The notes under the pieces are model-generated. The model saw only the letters and a program-made list of their open reading frames with translations, had not been told where the DNA came from and searched no databases. Of a stretch of 64,000 nt of DNA, positions 60,887 through 64,000 are shown in pieces. Origin of the DNA: Elmis aenea. Its lineage: Eukaryota; Arthropoda; Insecta; Coleoptera; Elmidae. The first letter of the stretch is position 1, and every line of letters begins with the position of its first letter. Made by a program: the position numbers and the translations under genes. The stretch covers positions 61,976,966-62,040,965 of the forward strand of contig OX393576.1 of the NCBI GenBank assembly GCA_947652605.1, given 5' to 3'.

Positions 60887-62344
60887 CAGGGTGTGCCAGT
60901 TATCGTGAACAGCATGGGGATCTCGTAAACGGTAAGAGATACAGAGTTGGTTAAATGGGTCAAAATGATCTATGATTTAAGAGCAACTATTCTATAAGAA
61001 AAACATGTTTTGAAAAAAATTAATACTTTTTCGCTATTCATCAAAATCATACTCAAAATATTTTTCGACATTATTAGGACACTTTTTGTGAGTAGATTTG
61101 AAATTTGTTAATAAATTCTACGTATGTTCATTTGTTTTTGTTATTTTAACATCATTTTCTTATTTTAAATACGGGTTGTAGTTGGCTATGACACTATTAA
61201 AACGAGATTTTTTCTCGTTTCATTGAGGAATAGGTTGTTAGGTTTATAATAACTAACAATAAATTATTACAATATTATTGTATTTATTAAGTTTATTCCT
61301 CGGTTTAATCAAAGTGGCCATTGAAAAACTAAACAAAACATACATAAATAAACTGGCTCTACTGTATTTGACACAAAGAAAACTTAAATAATATATTTTT
61401 TTTTACATTTAATAATAATTTATGATTTTTCAGTTATTATTATCTACTATTGAATATATATTACATTATGCGTAAAAGTATAGCATTTAAGATCTGGTCT
61501 TTGTAGATAATGATGTTTTTCTAAGCATATTTCTTTTTATTTGATGAACTGTTCCTAAAATAACTGATCTTAATTCATCAATTGTAATTAACTGTCTACT
61601 TCAGATTGGCTATTTTAAGCACATTTCATAAAGAAAAGGTAATATGCTTGGGATAACATTATTTACAAAATGAATATCTCAAATTTGTATTGCCCGTTGG
61701 AAAGTGAGCTACACTTTAAACGCATGTTATTATTTAGATTCAGTTGTAATAGTAACTACAATTCAAAAATTATTATAAAATGTAAAAAAAATATTTATTA
61801 TTTAAGTTTTCTTTGTCTCAAATAAAGTACAGCTAGTTTATTTATGTAAAGTTTTGTTTAGTTTTTCAATGGCCGTTTTGATTAAACCGAGGAATAAACT
61901 TAATAAATACAATAATATTGTAATAACTTATTGGTAGTTATTTTTAAAGATAAATCTAACAACCTATATATCAATGAAACGAGAAAAAAAATCTCTTTTT
62001 AATGGTGTCATAGCCAACTACAACCTGTATTTAAAATAACAAAAGCAAATGAACATACGTAAAATGTATTAACACATTTCAAATGTACTCAAAAAAGTAT
62101 CCCAATAATATCAAAAAGTATTTTGAGTATGAATTCAAATAAGCAACTTATAAGTAAAAATCGAAAACGTCATTTTTTGTTTTTTATGAATAGCGGTAAA
62201 ACTGTCAGTGATTTATCAAGATTTTTTTAATAGAATAATTGCTCTTAAATCATACTCCTAGATCATTTTGATTTATTTAACCAACTCTGTATCTCTTACC
62301 GTTTACGAGATCCCCATGCTGTTCACGATAACTGAGACACCCTG
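60887..62344. mobile_element. Foldback element, 1.46-kb near-complete palindrome
   Basis: Left end CAGGGTGTGCCAGTTATCGT, right end reversed CAGGGTGTCTCAGTTATCGT. TA flanks both sides (60885-60886, 62345-62346). The arms match inverted nearly to the centre, some 650 bp each, through GTAAACGGTAAGAGATACAG, GTAGTTGGCTATGACAC and AGTTTTTCAATGGCC. No coding capacity. Confidence 0.9.
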
Positions 62345-62749
62345 TATAGGCATTGAGTGTGTTCACTAATATTTACGGACCTAGTAACCTACAAAAATAA
62401 TTTAAAAAAAACAAAATATTGTAATGAATAACTGTTTGCCTGTGTTATCCAATTAACGCAGTAAAAGTTACGAGCATTTGAGCTGAAGACATTAGCTAAG
62501 GCACTTTTGAATATGTTATTTAATTTGTTGTTGTTTTTCTTGTCACTAACGTATTGTTTTTACATATCGGTTAATACGTGTTTTGTTTATAAAAATACAT
62601 ATGACCAAATTTTTCCTCGACTATGCCACAAGAACTTATTTAAGAAAATATTCGTTTTAAAGAAATAAATGGTATTTTTACTAGTCTACGATGACTAACC
62701 TAAAATTTTAATCTTGAATTCTTAAAAGACTTATCTAAAATGTTCCCAT
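62345..62749. other. Spacer, nothing recognised
   Basis: AT-rich DNA between the palindrome and the LINE. Confidence 0.4.
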
Positions 62750-64000
62750 TGGTGTTCCTAAAATTACACAAGTTTGACGTGTTATGCACAGAATCACTCT
62801 GCTTTAGCACTGTATGGCTATGCTATACAAGATACAACATACAAGTTCAAAAGGTTTAACTCTTTTGAGTCTACTTTTCAAACCAGCATTATCTAGAAGT
62901 TGCAGCACCTCGGCGCTCCCCTGGGCGTGGAATCTTCCCTCTTGCTTTTCTGTTATCTTTTTTATCTCTTCCATGACGGTTGGGATCTTCAGATGTCTGT
63001 GTAGATGGTCATTCGTGCCATCGAAAATACCTCGGATCACTCTATTTTGAAAAACCTGGATCTTATCTATGTTGCTTTTGGCTGCACATCCCCAGAGCTG
63101 AACCTTGTAAGTCCATACTGGATTTAGGATTTGTTTGTACAGAAGTAACTTATTATGCACAGACAACTGAGATTTTTTCCAATTAGGTAGTACTTTTTTT
63201 TTGTATTCAAGTTCTTTTCTTCTTTCTTTGTGTTCTTTCCATCGACGACGAATTCCTATGTATTTTACTGTATCGCAATGTGGGATGTTGGCATTGTTTA
63301 TTGATATCGGGAATTGTTCATTCTTGTTGTAGGTAAAGTCAATATGATGCCCTGATTTAGTCTCATTGATTCCTACTCTCCACCTCTTAGTTCAATCAAT
63401 TACTCTGTTGCATGCTTCTTGAAGTTAAGCAGCTGCTTCTTCGTTGTCATTACCAAATTGCCAAGGGCTACGTCGACTGCAAAAGTTGCAGTTTTTGACG
63501 TTTTGAGTCTGCAGAATGTCGCAAGTGTACAGCTACTGTAAAATAGGTGCCTTGGGGTACTATTGCATTTATATTTCTCATGTTTGAGTAGTCTTCTTCT
63601 TGTTTGACACGAAACATTCGTTCGGATGTTAATATTTGGGCATGTTGTTTTGGCAACATATTCTTTAGCTTTTACATTAGTCCTTCATGCCAGAGTTGAT
63701 CAAATAAGAATATATCAGAGAATATTTTCTTTTCTTCGTAGGCTTTTTGAATAAAAAATGTCCGTTACTCGGCGAATCTACTTGATCAATCGTCGAGCGC
63801 CTGTTTCTGAATCCAGTGGTGAGTGGGGATTAGATTCTTGATGTCACTAATTGGATTGAGTCGCTCCGGGAGTAGCTTTTCGAATAATTTTGACACTATT
63901 GGTAGTAGCGAAATATGTATGATGAGGCTTCGTTGAGAGGTTTTTACAGGTTTGGACATCATGATTAACTTAGCCACTTTCCAGACGTCTGGCATTGAAG
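62750..64000 (-). mobile_element. Jockey-type LINE, degenerate, continues past right edge
   Basis: Minus-strand pieces in 5' to 3' order: 63786-63995 reverse transcriptase start (PDVWKVAKLIMMSKP, then HISLLPIVSKLFEKLL); 63468-63659 (LPKQHAQILTSERMFRVKQE, then INAIVPQGTYFTV, where the YADD-preceding block is damaged); about 63190-63400 (NEQFPISINNANIPHCDTVK and YIGIRRRWKEHKERRKELEY); 62804-63166 (KLLLYKQILNPVWTYKVQLW, IQVFQNRVIRGIF). Several stops and frameshifts. It shares its 3' region plan with the copy at 47.76-48.23 kb. Confidence 0.9.

Overview
This window is eukaryotic nuclear DNA, AT-rich and full of transposon remains. It is almost certainly from an insect and probably a beetle. Genes have introns, several with GTAAGT-type donors. 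The recognisable host genes are insect ones, and the DH31 hormone has Gly at position 7 and Phe at position 27, a form I recall from Tribolium. There is no prokaryotic gene organisation and no CRISPR array.

Layout. Positions 1-5200 are a compact gene block: the 5' exons of a lysosomal cathepsin D-like aspartic protease (minus, cut by the left edge), a three-exon acidic nuclear protein of prothymosin-alpha type (minus), and, head to head with it, an intronless 353-codon catalytic subunit of cAMP-dependent protein kinase (PKA-C1, plus). Positions 5.2-17 kb hold PKA 3' sequence and intergenic DNA loaded with small inverted-repeat elements. One is a 140-bp element with a perfect 60-bp inverted repeat nested in a Tc1-type element; another is a transposon nested in a second repeat, where a sister copy shows the empty site.

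Positions 17.7-47.5 kb are one gene on the minus strand: the precursor of diuretic hormone 31 (CT-like DH, 116 aa), three coding exons split by introns of about 15.0 and 14.5 kb. The introns have collected a pogo-like transposon relic with a PHD-like finger, a PIF/Harbinger element with its two convergent genes decayed, LINE fragments, foldback elements, two copies of a ~463-bp repeat either side of the middle exon, and two broken CYP4-type cytochrome P450 genes on the opposite strand.

Positions 47.5-64 kb hold jockey-type LINE 3' ends (minus), a mariner relic, a foldback element whose arms are built of 16-bp subrepeats, a tandemly repeated locus with one intact serine protease homolog that has lost all three catalytic residues, a pair of RFX X-box matches just upstream of a minus-strand ATG, and a 1.46-kb near-complete palindrome.

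The host genes show no operon-like cooperation. PKA and DH31 could sit in one pathway, since DH31 receptors signal through cAMP, but their adjacency is probably coincidence. I found no convincing undescribed multi-gene system. The most novel-looking material is the set of foldback repeats (shared tips, a shared internal core, the 16-bp-repeat arms), the catalytically dead protease homolog with its repeated promoter, and the X-box pair.
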